Source: Paraburkholderia haematera
GTDB taxonomy: Bacteria; Pseudomonadota; Gammaproteobacteria; Burkholderiales; Burkholderiaceae
Reading direction: 5' to 3'
Length of the DNA: 64,000 nt
NCBI RefSeq assembly: GCF_905220975.1
Contig: NZ_CAJNBK010000003.1
Coordinates: 186,001-250,000 of the forward strand
The translations under genes and the position numbers were made by a program. Under the pieces are notes generated by a model. That model ran no database searches. It was not told the origin of the DNA and saw only the letters and a program-made list of their open reading frames with translations. Every line of letters starts with the position of its first letter. Positions within the stretch are counted from its first letter, which is position 1. Positions 42,653 through 51,964 of this stretch are shown here, piece by piece.

Positions 42653-44146
42653 ATGTCCCGCAGCCCGCAATTGTCGCGTCCTTTAGTCATTGCCGCAGTC
42701 ATGGCCTCAATGGCGATGGTCGCCATCGAAGCCACCATCGTGTCCACCGCGATGCCGCAGATCGTCGCGCAACTCGGCGATCTGCATTTGTACAGCTGGG
42801 TCTTTTCGTCGTTCCTGCTGACGCAAACCGCCATGACCGTGGTCTTCGGCAAGCTAGCCGATCTCTATGGGCGCAAGCCGGTCATGCTCGCCGGCATCGC
42901 AATCTTTCTGCTCGGCTCGGTGCTGGCCGGCTTCGCCTGGTCGATGCCCGCCATGATCGTGTTCCGCCTCATTCAAGGCATCGGCGCTGGCGCGATCCAG
43001 CCGGTCACGCTGACCATCGTCGCGGATCTCTATCCGGCGCGCGAACGCGGCAAGGTGCAGGGTTATCTTGCCAGCGTGTGGGCCATTTCAGCGGTGGTCG
43101 GGCCGATGGTGGGCGGCTTCATCATTCACAACCTGTCGTGGGCGTGGATCTTCTGGATGAACGTGCCGATCGGCCTTGCCTCCGCAGCCGGCTTCATTGC
43201 GTTCCTGCGCGAATCGGAGCGGCATGCGCGTCCGTCGATCGACTTCGCGGGCGCGGCGCTGTTCATGGCGGCCATCGCGGCACTGATGATGGCGCTGACC
43301 TACGCCGGCGACGACGACATGGCCCGTGCCTCGCTCGCGGGCGGCGCGTTCGCGCTGTGCCTGCTGCTGTTCGTATTCCAGGAGCGCCGCGCGGCCGAGC
43401 CGATGATCTCGTTCGCACTCTGGAGCCGCCGGCCGATTGCCGCGTGCAATGCCGCCACCGTGCTGTCCGGCATGATCCTGATGGGCGCCACCACCTTCCT
43501 GCCGATGTATGTTCAGGGCGTGCTGCACCGCTCGCCCGTGGTCGCCGGTCTGGCACTCACGATGATGATGGTGGGCTGGCCGGCGGGCGCGACGCTCGCG
43601 GCGAAATCGTTTCACCGCATTGGCTTGCGGCGCATTCTGATCGGCGGCAGCGCATTCGTGCCGCTCGGCGCGTTTCTGCTCGTGTTCCTGCAGCCTGGCG
43701 GCTCGCCGCTCGTCGCGGCGTTCGGCTCGCTCATCATGGGCTTCGGCATGGGCACGTCGAGTGTCAGCTCGCTGGTACTGATTCAGGAAATCGTCGAGAT
43801 GAACGAGCGCGGCAGCGCCACCGCATCGAATCTCTTTTCGCGCAATCTCGGCAGCACGCTGGGCGCGACGCTGTTCGGCGCGGTGCTCAACTTCGGGCTC
43901 AGTCACTCGAAGGACGTCGCCGTGGTCACCTCGGATCAACTGAAAGCGCTGCTGCAGAATCAGGTGGCGAGTCTCGCCGACAGCGACATGATTCGCATGG
44001 TGTTGCATCAGTCGCTGCATCTGACCTTCATCTCGATCTTCGCGATTGCGATTTTTGTGGTCGTGCTGCTGGGCTTCGTGCCTGCGGTCAATATCGGACC
44101 CGCGAAGAAGGTCCCGCTAGAAACGTTGTCGCCGCTTAAGGACTGA
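42653..44146 (+). CDS. DHA2-type multidrug MFS efflux transporter
   Basis: A 497-residue inner-membrane antiporter with 14 predicted helices. MFS motif A (GKLADLYGRKPVM), motif B (RLIQGIGAGAIQPV) and the antiporter motif C (ASVWAISAVVGPMVGG) are all present. It belongs to the EmrB/QacA branch. No membrane-fusion protein gene is adjacent. TAATAC lies only 10 bases upstream of the start codon and no ribosome site is seen, so a very short leader is possible. Confidence 0.93.
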   Translation: MSRSPQLSRPLVIAAVMASMAMVAIEATIVSTAMPQIVAQLGDLHLYSWVFSSFLLTQTAMTVVFGKLADLYGRKPVMLAGIAIFLLGSVLAGFAWSMPAMIVFRLIQGIGAGAIQPVTLTIVADLYPARERGKVQGYLASVWAISAVVGPMVGGFIIHNLSWAWIFWMNVPIGLASAAGFIAFLRESERHARPSIDFAGAALFMAAIAALMMALTYAGDDDMARASLAGGAFALCLLLFVFQERRAAEPMISFALWSRRPIAACNAATVLSGMILMGATTFLPMYVQGVLHRSPVVAGLALTMMMVGWPAGATLAAKSFHRIGLRRILIGGSAFVPLGAFLLVFLQPGGSPLVAAFGSLIMGFGMGTSSVSSLVLIQEIVEMNERGSATASNLFSRNLGSTLGATLFGAVLNFGLSHSKDVAVVTSDQLKALLQNQVASLADSDMIRMVLHQSLHLTFISIFAIAIFVVVLLGFVPAVNIGPAKKVPLETLSPLKD

Positions 44147-44152
44147 GCTTCG

Positions 44153-44369
44153 CTAAGCGCCGCCCGCGCGCAAGGCGGTGGCGAAGAAGTCGAGCGCCCG
44201 TTTGGCCGTTTGCGCATGCACCGCGTCGCGATCGACACCCGGATTGTCCTTGCAGATCGTCGCAAGACGTTCCATCGCGCCGGGAAGCAGGATCTGCCGG
44301 CACGGCGGCGCTCGCCCACAACAACGCCGCCGAACACGACGCGAGCGCGGCACAGCATGAACGAAGCAT
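44153..44369 (-). pseudogene. Collapsed remnant of an exported hydrolase gene
   Basis: Two frames carry protein-like pieces. From 44369 one frame encodes a signal-peptide-like start (MLRSCCAALASCSAALLW, then ASAAVPA). About 35 codons later a different frame carries MERLATICKDNPGVDRDAV and KRALDFFATALRAG, which resembles the C-terminal end of dienelactone-hydrolase-like exported enzymes (ICxxxPGxDRxAxH pattern). The several hundred residues expected between them are missing. A large internal deletion with frame change explains this. Each piece is short, so the call is tentative. Confidence 0.35.
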
Positions 44370-44513
44370 GGTTAGTCCTTGCGAATGGGGAGCATCCGAT
44401 TCATCGCGTTCGGTGCCGGGCTTGATCTTGGCGCCAGGATAGCGGCCTCAGCGGCGGAAGATGGTGCAAGAGCTTTAGAAATTTTTCCGGGCGCGGGATG
44501 GCACGGCCGCGCG

Positions 44514-45401
44514 TCAATCACGGCCCCGGCAGAGCCCCATCATCCACGCATAGACCGCATCCACCGCCGCGGAGCGCGCCGGTTGGGCCGAACGCATCAA
44601 CCAGAGCGGCGCGAGCGCGAATCCCGGCACCTGCGGCAAGATCTCGACGCGCCCGCTCGTCAATGCGTCCCCGGCGGTGAGCCGGGACACCATCGCGATG
44701 CCTGCCTCCTGCTCGGCCGCCGCCACGAGGATGCGCGGATCGTCGACCGTCATGGCACGCCGCGTGCGCAAACCGCCGCGCCTGAGCTCCGGCAACCATG
44801 GCGCCCACTCCGGACGCGGCTCGTGAACCAGCAAGGGGGCTTGCGTCAAAACGTCGGGAAAGGGGGCCGAACGCAGGCGGCGCGCGGTCATGGGCCCGCA
44901 GATAGCGATCGCCTCCTCGTCGAGCAAAGGTTCGCAGATCACTTCGGGCGTGCGGATTTCCTTGACGGACACGACCAGATCGACATCGACACGATCGATC
45001 TCGTTCACCTGGTCCCCGGTAATGAGCCAGATCTCGATGTTCGGCAACGCTGCCGAAAACGCCGGCATGCGCGGCATGATCCAACCCGTCGCAAACTGGG
45101 GCGCGCAATAGACGATCACCGAATCGGGATTGCCATACGGCTCGATGCGATCGCGTCCATCCGCAAGGGTCGTCATCGCCGACGTCACGGTCTGTGCATA
45201 CAGCGCGCCAGCGGCCGTCAGCGCCACGCCGCGCCCGATCCGCCGGAACAGCGGCTGACCGGTCCATTCCTCGAGTTGCTGGATCTGATGGCTGATCGCC
45301 GATTGAGTCAGCGCCAGTTCCTGCGCGGCCCGCGTGAAGCTGCCAAGGCGCGCGGCAGCGTCGAAAGCGAGCAGGGCCTGCAGCGGGGGAAGTCTACGCA
45401 T
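44514..45401 (-). CDS. GcvA-like LysR-family regulator
   Basis: A 295-residue regulator beginning MRRLPPLQALLAFDAAARLG. The helix-turn-helix FTRAAQELALTQSAISHQI and the LFRRIGRGVALTAAG tail of the DNA-binding part are of the GcvA/AmpR type. The effector domain follows. It is divergent from the agmatinase operon, its likely target, in the classical LysR arrangement. The ATG at 45401 gives the usual family N-terminus. Confidence 0.92.
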   Translation of the reverse strand: MRRLPPLQALLAFDAAARLGSFTRAAQELALTQSAISHQIQQLEEWTGQPLFRRIGRGVALTAAGALYAQTVTSAMTTLADGRDRIEPYGNPDSVIVYCAPQFATGWIMPRMPAFSAALPNIEIWLITGDQVNEIDRVDVDLVVSVKEIRTPEVICEPLLDEEAIAICGPMTARRLRSAPFPDVLTQAPLLVHEPRPEWAPWLPELRRGGLRTRRAMTVDDPRILVAAAEQEAGIAMVSRLTAGDALTSGRVEILPQVPGFALAPLWLMRSAQPARSAAVDAVYAWMMGLCRGRD

Positions 45402-45586
45402 CGGGTCACCAAGGTCACGGCCAGCTATTAGAAATATCGATACTTCCAGCAAGATTCTTCGCTTTTCGCTGGAATATTGCCCCGCAATCATAGCGCCAGT
45501 TGCTCTTCACGCGCCGTCCGCTGCTTCAGCAGACATGAGAAATATTTGTGTGACGGCGCTCATTGAAACCGACCGGATCGACCTGC

Positions 45587-46624
45587 ATGACCCAGAACCT
45601 GCCTCTGAACCTGAACGCTTTGCAGCCTGCCGCAACCACGTCGGCCGCCGTCGCGGACGCTGCGGCCGGCCAACCCGCCGCCCCCACCTATGCCGGCGTG
45701 CTGTCTTTCATGCGCCGGCCCTACACGCGCGATCTCACCGGGGTCGACGTGGCCATTTCGGGCATTCCGCTCGATCTCGCGACCACCTTCCGCCCCGGCA
45801 CGCGCTTCGGCCCGGCGGGCATGCGCGCGGCCTCGGTACAGCTGGCCGAGCTGGGCGCGTTTCCGTGGGGCGTCGATCCGTTCGATCACCTCAACGTAGT
45901 CGACTACGGCGACTGCTGGTTCGACGCTCACAACCCGCTCGGCATTCGCGACGCGATCATCGCTCACGCCCGCGAGATTCTCGCGACCGGCACCCGCATG
46001 CTGACGCTCGGCGGTGATCACTACATCACTTACCCGCTGCTGGTCGCGCACGCCGAGAAATACGGCAAGCCGCTGAGCCTGATTCATTTCGACGCGCATT
46101 GCGACACGTGGCCGGACGACAACCCCGATTCGCTGAACCACGGCACGATGTTCTACAAGGCGATCCGTGAGGGGCTGATCGACCCCGCGCGTTCGGTGCA
46201 AGTCGGCATCCGCACCTGGAACGACGACTTCATGGGCGTGCGCATTCTCGACGCGCCATGGGTCCACCGCAATGGCACGCGGGCGACCATCGACGAAGTG
46301 CTGTCGATCGTCGGCGACGCGCCCACCTACCTCACCTTCGACATCGACTGCCTCGATCCGGCCTTCGCACCTGGCACAGGCACGCCCGTGGCAGGTGGTC
46401 TGAGTTCAGCGCAGGCGCTGGAAATCGTACGCGCGCTGGGCGCCGTCAATCTGGTGGGCGCGGACGTGGTGGAAGTGTCGCCGCCCTACGACCACAGCGA
46501 CGTCACCGCCCTCGCCGCGGCCCACCTTGCCGCCGACATGTTGTGCCTGATGCGCAATCAGAAGCTGCAACGCCATCAGCGCATGTCAGACCACAACCGC
46601 TCCGTTGAACCCATCTCAGGATGA
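45587..46624 (+). CDS. speB: Agmatinase/ureohydrolase family enzyme
   Basis: A 345-residue binuclear manganese ureohydrolase. The metal ligands are in GGDHYITYP, HFDAHCDTW and TFDIDCLDPAFAPGTGTP, in family order. The N-terminal extension of about 45 residues is low-complexity. It would cleave agmatine to putrescine and urea; guanidinobutyrate or another guanidino compound cannot be excluded from sequence. Its stop overlaps the start of a putrescine-binding-like protein gene, supporting a polyamine role. Confidence 0.88.
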   Translation: MTQNLPLNLNALQPAATTSAAVADAAAGQPAAPTYAGVLSFMRRPYTRDLTGVDVAISGIPLDLATTFRPGTRFGPAGMRAASVQLAELGAFPWGVDPFDHLNVVDYGDCWFDAHNPLGIRDAIIAHAREILATGTRMLTLGGDHYITYPLLVAHAEKYGKPLSLIHFDAHCDTWPDDNPDSLNHGTMFYKAIREGLIDPARSVQVGIRTWNDDFMGVRILDAPWVHRNGTRATIDEVLSIVGDAPTYLTFDIDCLDPAFAPGTGTPVAGGLSSAQALEIVRALGAVNLVGADVVEVSPPYDHSDVTALAAAHLAADMLCLMRNQKLQRHQRMSDHNRSVEPISG

Positions 46625-47769
46625 CCACCATGCTCCCTACCCTCATGAAGCGGACGCCCGCCACACCAAGGCAGGCCGCGCCTATGCTGGCCGCGCTCTC
46701 GTTCTGCGCGATCTGCGCGTTTAGCGCCGCCGCGCATGCCGACGACAAGCAACTCAACCTGTATAACTGGGCCGACTACATCGCGAAAGACACGGTGCCG
46801 AACTTCGAGAAAGAGTCCGGCATTCACGTGCAATACGACGTCTACGATGGCGACGAAACCTTGCAGGCGAAACTGCTGACCGGTTCGACCGGCTACGACG
46901 TCGTGGTGCCGACCTCGAACTTCCTCGCCCAGCAGATCCAGGCCGGCATCTACCAGAAGCTCGACAAATCGAAACTGCCGAACCTGGTGAATCTCGACCG
47001 CAGTCTGCTGAAGCTGGTGGCTGACGCGGACCCCGGCAATCAATACGCGGTGCCGTGGGCGTGGGGCACCACGGGGCTCGGCTACAACGTCACACGTGTC
47101 AAAAAGATTCTCGGCAACGATGCGCCGCTCGATAACTGGGACATCCTCTTCAAACCCGAGTACCTGAGCAAGCTGAAGAGTTGCGGGGTGTCGGTGCTCG
47201 ATGCGCCGACCGATGTATTCGCGGTCACGCTGCACTATCTCGGCCGCGATCCGAACAGCACGAATCCAGCCGACTATCAGGCCGCGTACGACGCGCTGAA
47301 GAAAATCCGCCCGTACATCACGCAGTTCAACGCGACAAGCTACATCAACGATCTCGCGGGCGACGACATCTGTTTTGCACTGAGCTGGTCGGGCGACGTG
47401 TCGATGGCGAGCCATCGCGCGCGTGAAGCCAATAAGAGTTACGAGGTCAAGTACTTCATTCCTCAAGGCGGCGCGCCGGTCTGGTTCGACATGATGGCGA
47501 TCCCGAAAGATGCGCCGCATCCAGAAGCCGCGCTCAACTGGATCAACTACATCGAGCGCCCCGAAGTTCATGCAGGGATCACCAACGAGGTGTTCTATCC
47601 GAACGCGGATGCCGCCGCGCGCAAATTCGTGCGACCGGAAATTCTCAACGATCCGACCGTGTATCCGCCTGAGTCCGTGCTGAAAACGCTGTTTCTGCTC
47701 AAGCCGTTGCCGGCCCAGATCAAGCGCCTGGAAGGCAGGCTATGGGCGCAGTTGAAGACAGGGGGATAA
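46621..47769 (+). CDS. Polyamine ABC transporter substrate-binding protein (PotF-like)
   Basis: A 382-residue periplasmic binding protein. After a long signal region (cleavage near AHA, residue 40) comes LNLYNWADYI and FEKESGIHVQYDVYD, the hallmark of PotD/PotF proteins, with GYDVVVPTS and FALSWSGDV in the polyamine pocket. ATGA overlap with the agmatinase gene means coupled translation. No permease or ATPase genes follow, so it must use a transporter encoded elsewhere or act as a sensor. Confidence 0.92.
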   Translation: MTTMLPTLMKRTPATPRQAAPMLAALSFCAICAFSAAAHADDKQLNLYNWADYIAKDTVPNFEKESGIHVQYDVYDGDETLQAKLLTGSTGYDVVVPTSNFLAQQIQAGIYQKLDKSKLPNLVNLDRSLLKLVADADPGNQYAVPWAWGTTGLGYNVTRVKKILGNDAPLDNWDILFKPEYLSKLKSCGVSVLDAPTDVFAVTLHYLGRDPNSTNPADYQAAYDALKKIRPYITQFNATSYINDLAGDDICFALSWSGDVSMASHRAREANKSYEVKYFIPQGGAPVWFDMMAIPKDAPHPEAALNWINYIERPEVHAGITNEVFYPNADAAARKFVRPEILNDPTVYPPESVLKTLFLLKPLPAQIKRLEGRLWAQLKTGG

Positions 47770-47788
47770 CGAGCCGGCGGCGTGAGGA

Positions 47789-48517
47789 TCAGCCGCCTTT
47801 TGCGTATAGCGTCGACTCGGCGAATCCTTCGGCAGCGAGCACTTGTCCGACCAGAATCAGCGCCGTCCGCTCGATGTGGGTCGTCTGCACTTTGCCGACG
47901 ATGTCGTCGAGCGTACCCGTGATCTTTTCCTCGTCCGGCCAGCTCGCACGATAGATCACGGCGATCGGACAATCACCGCCGTAATGCGGCCGCAATTCAT
48001 CCACAATGCGCGCGAGATGGCGCACACCGAGGTGTATCGCCATCGTCGCGCGATGTCTCGCGAGGTCGGCGAGTTGTTCGCCTTCCGGCATCGTTGTTTT
48101 GCTGGCAAAGCGCGTGAGGATCAGCGTCTGCGAAATATTGGGCAACGTGAGTTCACAACCGAGCGTTGCCGCGCAGGCTGCGGTCGCCGTCACGCCGGGC
48201 ACGATTTCGTAAGGAATGCCGAGTTCGCGAAGTCTGCGAATCTGCTCGCCGATCGCGCCATACAACGACGGGTCGCCGGAATGCACGCGCGCCACGTCCT
48301 GACCTTTGTCGTGCGCGGCCTTGAGTAAGGCGACGATCTGATCGAGGTCGAGCTCGGCGGTATTCACGACCTGCTCCGCGATATGCCCCTCCAGCACGGC
48401 GGCCGGCACCAGCGAGCCGGCGTACAGGATCACCGGGCAGCCGCGCACGAGGCGTTGCCCTTTCACTGTGATCAGTTCCGGGTCGCCGGGACCCGCGCCG
48501 ATAAAAAACACCGTCAT
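47789..48517 (-). CDS. cobM: Precorrin-4 C11-methyltransferase
   Basis: A 242-residue SAM-dependent tetrapyrrole methylase. It has the start [18 protein letters not shown], the middle HSGDPSLYGAIGEQI and VPGVTATAACAATLG, which mark CobM/CbiF. It methylates C11 of precorrin-4 in cobalamin ring synthesis. It is the last gene of the minus arm (cobL-cbiD-cobK-cobM), 59 bases after cobK. Confidence 0.95.
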   Translation of the reverse strand: MTVFFIGAGPGDPELITVKGQRLVRGCPVILYAGSLVPAAVLEGHIAEQVVNTAELDLDQIVALLKAAHDKGQDVARVHSGDPSLYGAIGEQIRRLRELGIPYEIVPGVTATAACAATLGCELTLPNISQTLILTRFASKTTMPEGEQLADLARHRATMAIHLGVRHLARIVDELRPHYGGDCPIAVIYRASWPDEEKITGTLDDIVGKVQTTHIERTALILVGQVLAAEGFAESTLYAKGG

Positions 48518-48576
48518 TCACAACTCCATGATTCGTTCGGCAAGCATGTCATGCATGCGTGCATGCTATGCGCCAT

Positions 48577-49299
48577 TTAACCTGAGACCTGCAATGCTTC
48601 CAGCAGGTCGGCCACGCTTGCAAACTCACGATCGACCGCGGGCAACTCGGGGCGCCGCAGCATCACGACCGGCAAGCCGCGTTCGCGCGCGACTTCGAGT
48701 TTCGCTTCGGTAGCGCTGCCGCCGCTGTTCTTGCTGACGACGACATCGAACGCTTCCGCGCTAAAAAGCATTCGCTCGCCCTTGAGCGTAAACGGACCGC
48801 GTGTCGCCAGAATCCGCGCGCGTGGACTGCCTTCGTATGTGTCGAGGCAGCGTACCGTCCAGAACTGCTGTGGCGGGATTTCGTCGAGATGCGCAAGCGG
48901 TTCGCGACCGAGCGTAAAGAGCGGCCGATTGAACGGAGCGAGCGCGGCCGTGAGTTCGGCCCAATCGCCGACCATGCGCCAGTCGTCGCCGGCCTGCGGC
49001 TTCCAGCCCTGGCGGCGCAGCGCCCAGCACGGCACGCCCACCGCGCCGCTCGCTTTTGCGGCATTGGCGCTGATCTGCGCGGCGTACGGATGCGTTGCGT
49101 CGACCACGAGGCCGATACGTTCGTCCGCGATATAACGCGCCATACCTTCACTGCCACCAAAGCCGCCCACGCGCACGCCGCACGACAGATCGTCCGGCAC
49201 CTTGCCGAGGCCCGCGAGACTGTACACGTGCCGAGAGCCGAGTTGTCTGGCGATCCGCAAAGCATCGCCGGTGCCGCCGAGCAACAGAACCCGCGTCAT
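48577..49299 (-). CDS. cobK: Precorrin-6A reductase
   Basis: A 240-residue enzyme with N-terminal [17 protein letters not shown] nucleotide-binding start, the family motif [13 protein letters not shown] and the late [18 protein letters not shown] block. It uses NADPH to reduce precorrin-6A (CobK, CbiJ homologue). The ATGA overlap with cbiD shows translational coupling. Confidence 0.95.
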   Translation of the reverse strand: MTRVLLLGGTGDALRIARQLGSRHVYSLAGLGKVPDDLSCGVRVGGFGGSEGMARYIADERIGLVVDATHPYAAQISANAAKASGAVGVPCWALRRQGWKPQAGDDWRMVGDWAELTAALAPFNRPLFTLGREPLAHLDEIPPQQFWTVRCLDTYEGSPRARILATRGPFTLKGERMLFSAEAFDVVVSKNSGGSATEAKLEVARERGLPVVMLRRPELPAVDREFASVADLLEALQVSG

Positions 49300-50384
49300 C
49301 GCGCGACTCCGATCAGATTGCCCTGGCGGTCAATCGCGAACATTTCGACCGCGACCTGCGGCGGCACGATATCGCGCGCGACAGCAAGCGCATGCCGGCA
49401 GACGATATCGCCGAGCGGCACGTGTTGCGCGTGCGCTAGCGCGACGGCTTGCTGACTCGTATTGGCTGCGAGGATCGCCGCCTGCAACGCGTCGTCTGCG
49501 CCATATGCGGCGGCCCATGTGGCAAGCCGTTCCAGATCGATGCTCGAATTGCGGCTATGCAAATCCAGGTGGCCGGCTGCCAGCTTGCTGAGCTTGCCGA
49601 AGCCGCCGCACACGCTCAGGCGCTCGACCGGTGCGCGCTTCATATGCTTGAGCACCGCGCCGACGAAGTCGCCCATTTCGATCAGCGCGATATCCGGCAG
49701 ACCGTAGTGCGCGCGCATCGCGTCTTCACTTGCGTTGCCGGTGCAGGCCGCGATATGGAGATAACCGTTTGCACGCGCGACGTCGATACCCTGATGAATC
49801 GACGCGATATACGCCGAACACGAGAACGGCCGCACAATGCCCGTGGTGCCGAGAATCGACAAGCCACCGAGAATGCCGAGCCGCGGATTCATTGTTTTCA
49901 ATGCGAGCGCTTCGCCACCTTCCACGCCGATCGCCACGTCGAAGCCGCCGGTGTATCCATGCTCCGCCGCGAGCTCCGTCAGGTGCTCGGTCATCATCTT
50001 GCGTGGCACGGGATTGATCGCGGGTTCGCCGACCGGCAGCGTGAGGCCCGCGCGCGTCACGGTGCCGACGCCTGGTCCCGCACGGAATAGCACACCGGGT
50101 TCGGCGATCAAGCGCACGCGGGCGAATACGATTGCGCCGTGCGTCACGTCGGGGTCGTCGCCTGCGTCTTTCACTGTGCCGGCTTCCGCGCCGTCCGCGG
50201 TCAGGCGGCAGAACACCAGAGGCATCGGTACATGCTGGCCCTTCGGCAACACGATCTCCGCAACCTCGCTGACAATACCCGCGAGCAACAGACGCGCGGC
50301 CGCGAGCGACGTCGCGGTGGCGCAACTGCCGGTCGTGTAGCCGCTACGCAGCGGCGCGGGTTGTTCGGGCGTTTCTTCGCGCAT
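49296..50384 (-). CDS. cbiD: Precorrin-5B C1-methyltransferase of CbiD type
   Basis: A 362-residue protein starting with the CbiD signature [19 protein letters not shown], with [19 protein letters not shown] and [19 protein letters not shown] further on. CbiD is the C1-methylating enzyme known from the cobalt-early (anaerobic) pathway. Here it sits among CobG-type aerobic enzymes and may take the place of CobF. The ATG overlaps the cobL stop by one base (TAATG). Confidence 0.95.
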   Translation of the reverse strand: MREETPEQPAPLRSGYTTGSCATATSLAAARLLLAGIVSEVAEIVLPKGQHVPMPLVFCRLTADGAEAGTVKDAGDDPDVTHGAIVFARVRLIAEPGVLFRAGPGVGTVTRAGLTLPVGEPAINPVPRKMMTEHLTELAAEHGYTGGFDVAIGVEGGEALALKTMNPRLGILGGLSILGTTGIVRPFSCSAYIASIHQGIDVARANGYLHIAACTGNASEDAMRAHYGLPDIALIEMGDFVGAVLKHMKRAPVERLSVCGGFGKLSKLAAGHLDLHSRNSSIDLERLATWAAAYGADDALQAAILAANTSQQAVALAHAQHVPLGDIVCRHALAVARDIVPPQVAVEMFAIDRQGNLIGVAR

Positions 50385-51619
50385 TACGGTCGGGGCAAGC
50401 CGGCTGGGGTAGATGTGCTGGGCTTGATCACTTCCAGCAGCGTAATCGGCAACGCCTGACGCCATGTATCGAAGCCGCCGAGCGGCTGCGCCTCGGCCAG
50501 CGCAATGCGGGTCAGCGTGCCGCCGTGCTGCTCCCGCCACGCCACGAGCGCCGCCTCGCCTTGCAAGGTCACCGCGTTGGCGACCAGTCTCCCGCCGTCG
50601 CGCAGACGCGCCCAGCAGGCGTCGAGCACGCCCGGCGCGGTCACGCCACCGCCGATGAACACGGCATCCGGCGCGGTCAATCCTCCCAGCGCCTCGGGCG
50701 CGCGGCCGGCCACCAGTTGCAAACCCGGCACGCCCAACGCATCGCGATTGTGTTCGATGAACCGCTGCCGCTCCGCGTGCCCTTCGATCGCGATCGCGCG
50801 GCAAGACGGATGCGCGCGCATCCATTCGATGCCGATCGAGCCGCTGCCCGCGCCCACATCCCAGAGCAATTCGCCGGGCGTCGGCGCGAGGCGCGCCAGC
50901 GTGATCGCGCGGACGTCGCGTTTGGTCAACTGACCGTCATGGCGAAAGGCGTCGTCGGGCAAGCCGGTGGTCAGCGGCAGACGCGGGGCGCCCTCCGTGG
51001 CACGGCATTCAAGCGCAATCAGGTTCAGCGCCGCCACCTCGCCCGCGGACCACTGGTCGGCGCGGCCATCGATACATCGCTCCCGATCGCCGCCCAAATG
51101 CTCCAGCACGGTCATCCGGGTCGCGCCGAAACCGCGCGCATTCAGCAGTTCGGCCAGCGCGGCGGGCGTGCGCCCATCGGCGCTCAGCACGAAGACGCGC
51201 GCGCCGTCGTGCAAATGCGCATTCAGCATCGGCAACGGCCGTCCCACCAGCGAAACGGTGGCGACATCCTGCAGCGGCCAGCCCAGCCGCGCGGCCGCCA
51301 GCGACAACGACGACGGCGCCGGCAGCACCCGCAACTCGCCAGCCGGCAACTGCCGCGCCAGCGTCGCGCCGACACCGAACAGCATCGGGTCGCCGCTCGC
51401 CAGCACACAGACGGACCCGCTGCGCTCCGCCAGCAAAGGCCCGAGATCGAACGGCTTCGGCCATGCCGCCCGGCGCGCGACCAGACGCGCCGGCAGCATG
51501 GCCAGATGACGCTCCCCCCCGTAGACCACCGACGCTTCCAGCAAAGCACGCCGCGCGGGCCTCCCCAAGCCGGCGAAGCCGTCATCGCCTATACCCACCA
51601 CGGTCAGCCACGCCGGCAT
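50384..51619 (-). CDS. cobL: Precorrin-6Y C5,15-methyltransferase (decarboxylating)
   Basis: A 411-residue fusion. Residues 1-200 are a tetrapyrrole methylase ([29 protein letters not shown]), equivalent to CbiE. Residues 220-411 are a class I SAM methyltransferase ([18 protein letters not shown]), equivalent to CbiT, which also decarboxylates the acetate side chain. The ATG at 51619 has GAGG nine bases upstream. It is the first gene of the minus arm. The plus-strand riboswitch begins about 100 bases away and does not precede it on its own strand. Confidence 0.95.
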   Translation of the reverse strand: MPAWLTVVGIGDDGFAGLGRPARRALLEASVVYGGERHLAMLPARLVARRAAWPKPFDLGPLLAERSGSVCVLASGDPMLFGVGATLARQLPAGELRVLPAPSSLSLAAARLGWPLQDVATVSLVGRPLPMLNAHLHDGARVFVLSADGRTPAALAELLNARGFGATRMTVLEHLGGDRERCIDGRADQWSAGEVAALNLIALECRATEGAPRLPLTTGLPDDAFRHDGQLTKRDVRAITLARLAPTPGELLWDVGAGSGSIGIEWMRAHPSCRAIAIEGHAERQRFIEHNRDALGVPGLQLVAGRAPEALGGLTAPDAVFIGGGVTAPGVLDACWARLRDGGRLVANAVTLQGEAALVAWREQHGGTLTRIALAEAQPLGGFDTWRQALPITLLEVIKPSTSTPAGLPRP

Positions 51620-51686
51620 GCATCCATCCTCATTCTGTATCTTCAAATAATGCGCTGTGCCACGCCGGTTAAAGCGTCCAGCCTCG

Positions 51687-51714
51687 TTGTGCTGTTCGAA
51701 AAAAGGCATAATAC
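51687..51714 (+). promoter_or_regulatory. Promoter of the riboswitch-cobG arm
   Basis: TTGTGC and TAATAC with a 16-base spacer lie just before the riboswitch. The -10 region reads as TATTAT on the other strand, so it may overlap the promoter for cobL. Confidence 0.5.
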
Positions 51715-51715
51715 A

Positions 51716-51868
51716 GCCGCCGGTGCCCTTCGGGGCCGAAGAGGGAACACAGTGCCACTGTGGCTGCCCCCGCAACTGTATGCAGCGAGTCCGCCTGCGC
51801 TCCGCGCCACTGGTTCGACCGGGAAGGCCGCGGCGGACGCTGACCTGCCAGCCAGGAGACCTGCCGGC
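51716..51868 (+). promoter_or_regulatory. Cobalamin riboswitch
   Basis: The characteristic blocks appear in order: GCCGGTGCC near 51718, GAGGGAAC, GCCACTG, the core GGCTGCCCCCGCAACTGTA (51761-51780), GCCACTGG, GGGAAGGC, and the B12 box AGCCAGGAGACCTGCC (51850-51865). It lies about 100 bases before cobG and should reduce cobG-cobH-cobI-cobJ expression when adenosylcobalamin is plentiful. A CATCGG/CCGATG hairpin (51890-51911) follows and may be part of the expression switch. Confidence 0.95.
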
Positions 51869-51964
51869 CAGACTGTTCGTGCCAGCCTACATCGGGCGGG
51901 GTGTACCGATGCCGCAGCAACGCCCGCTGGGCGGCGCTCGGGCCGTCGCGCGACGCTCAACCCG

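Noticed and set aside
48551..48566. GCATGC repeats between cobK and cobM as an operator
   Set aside because: Two copies of a self-complementary hexamer two bases apart are easily formed by chance, and no regulator is suggested by the context.
50525..51964. Long N-terminal extension of CobG
   Set aside because: It would read through the antisense of cobL and through the cobalamin riboswitch; the CobG family begins about 20 residues before SACPG.
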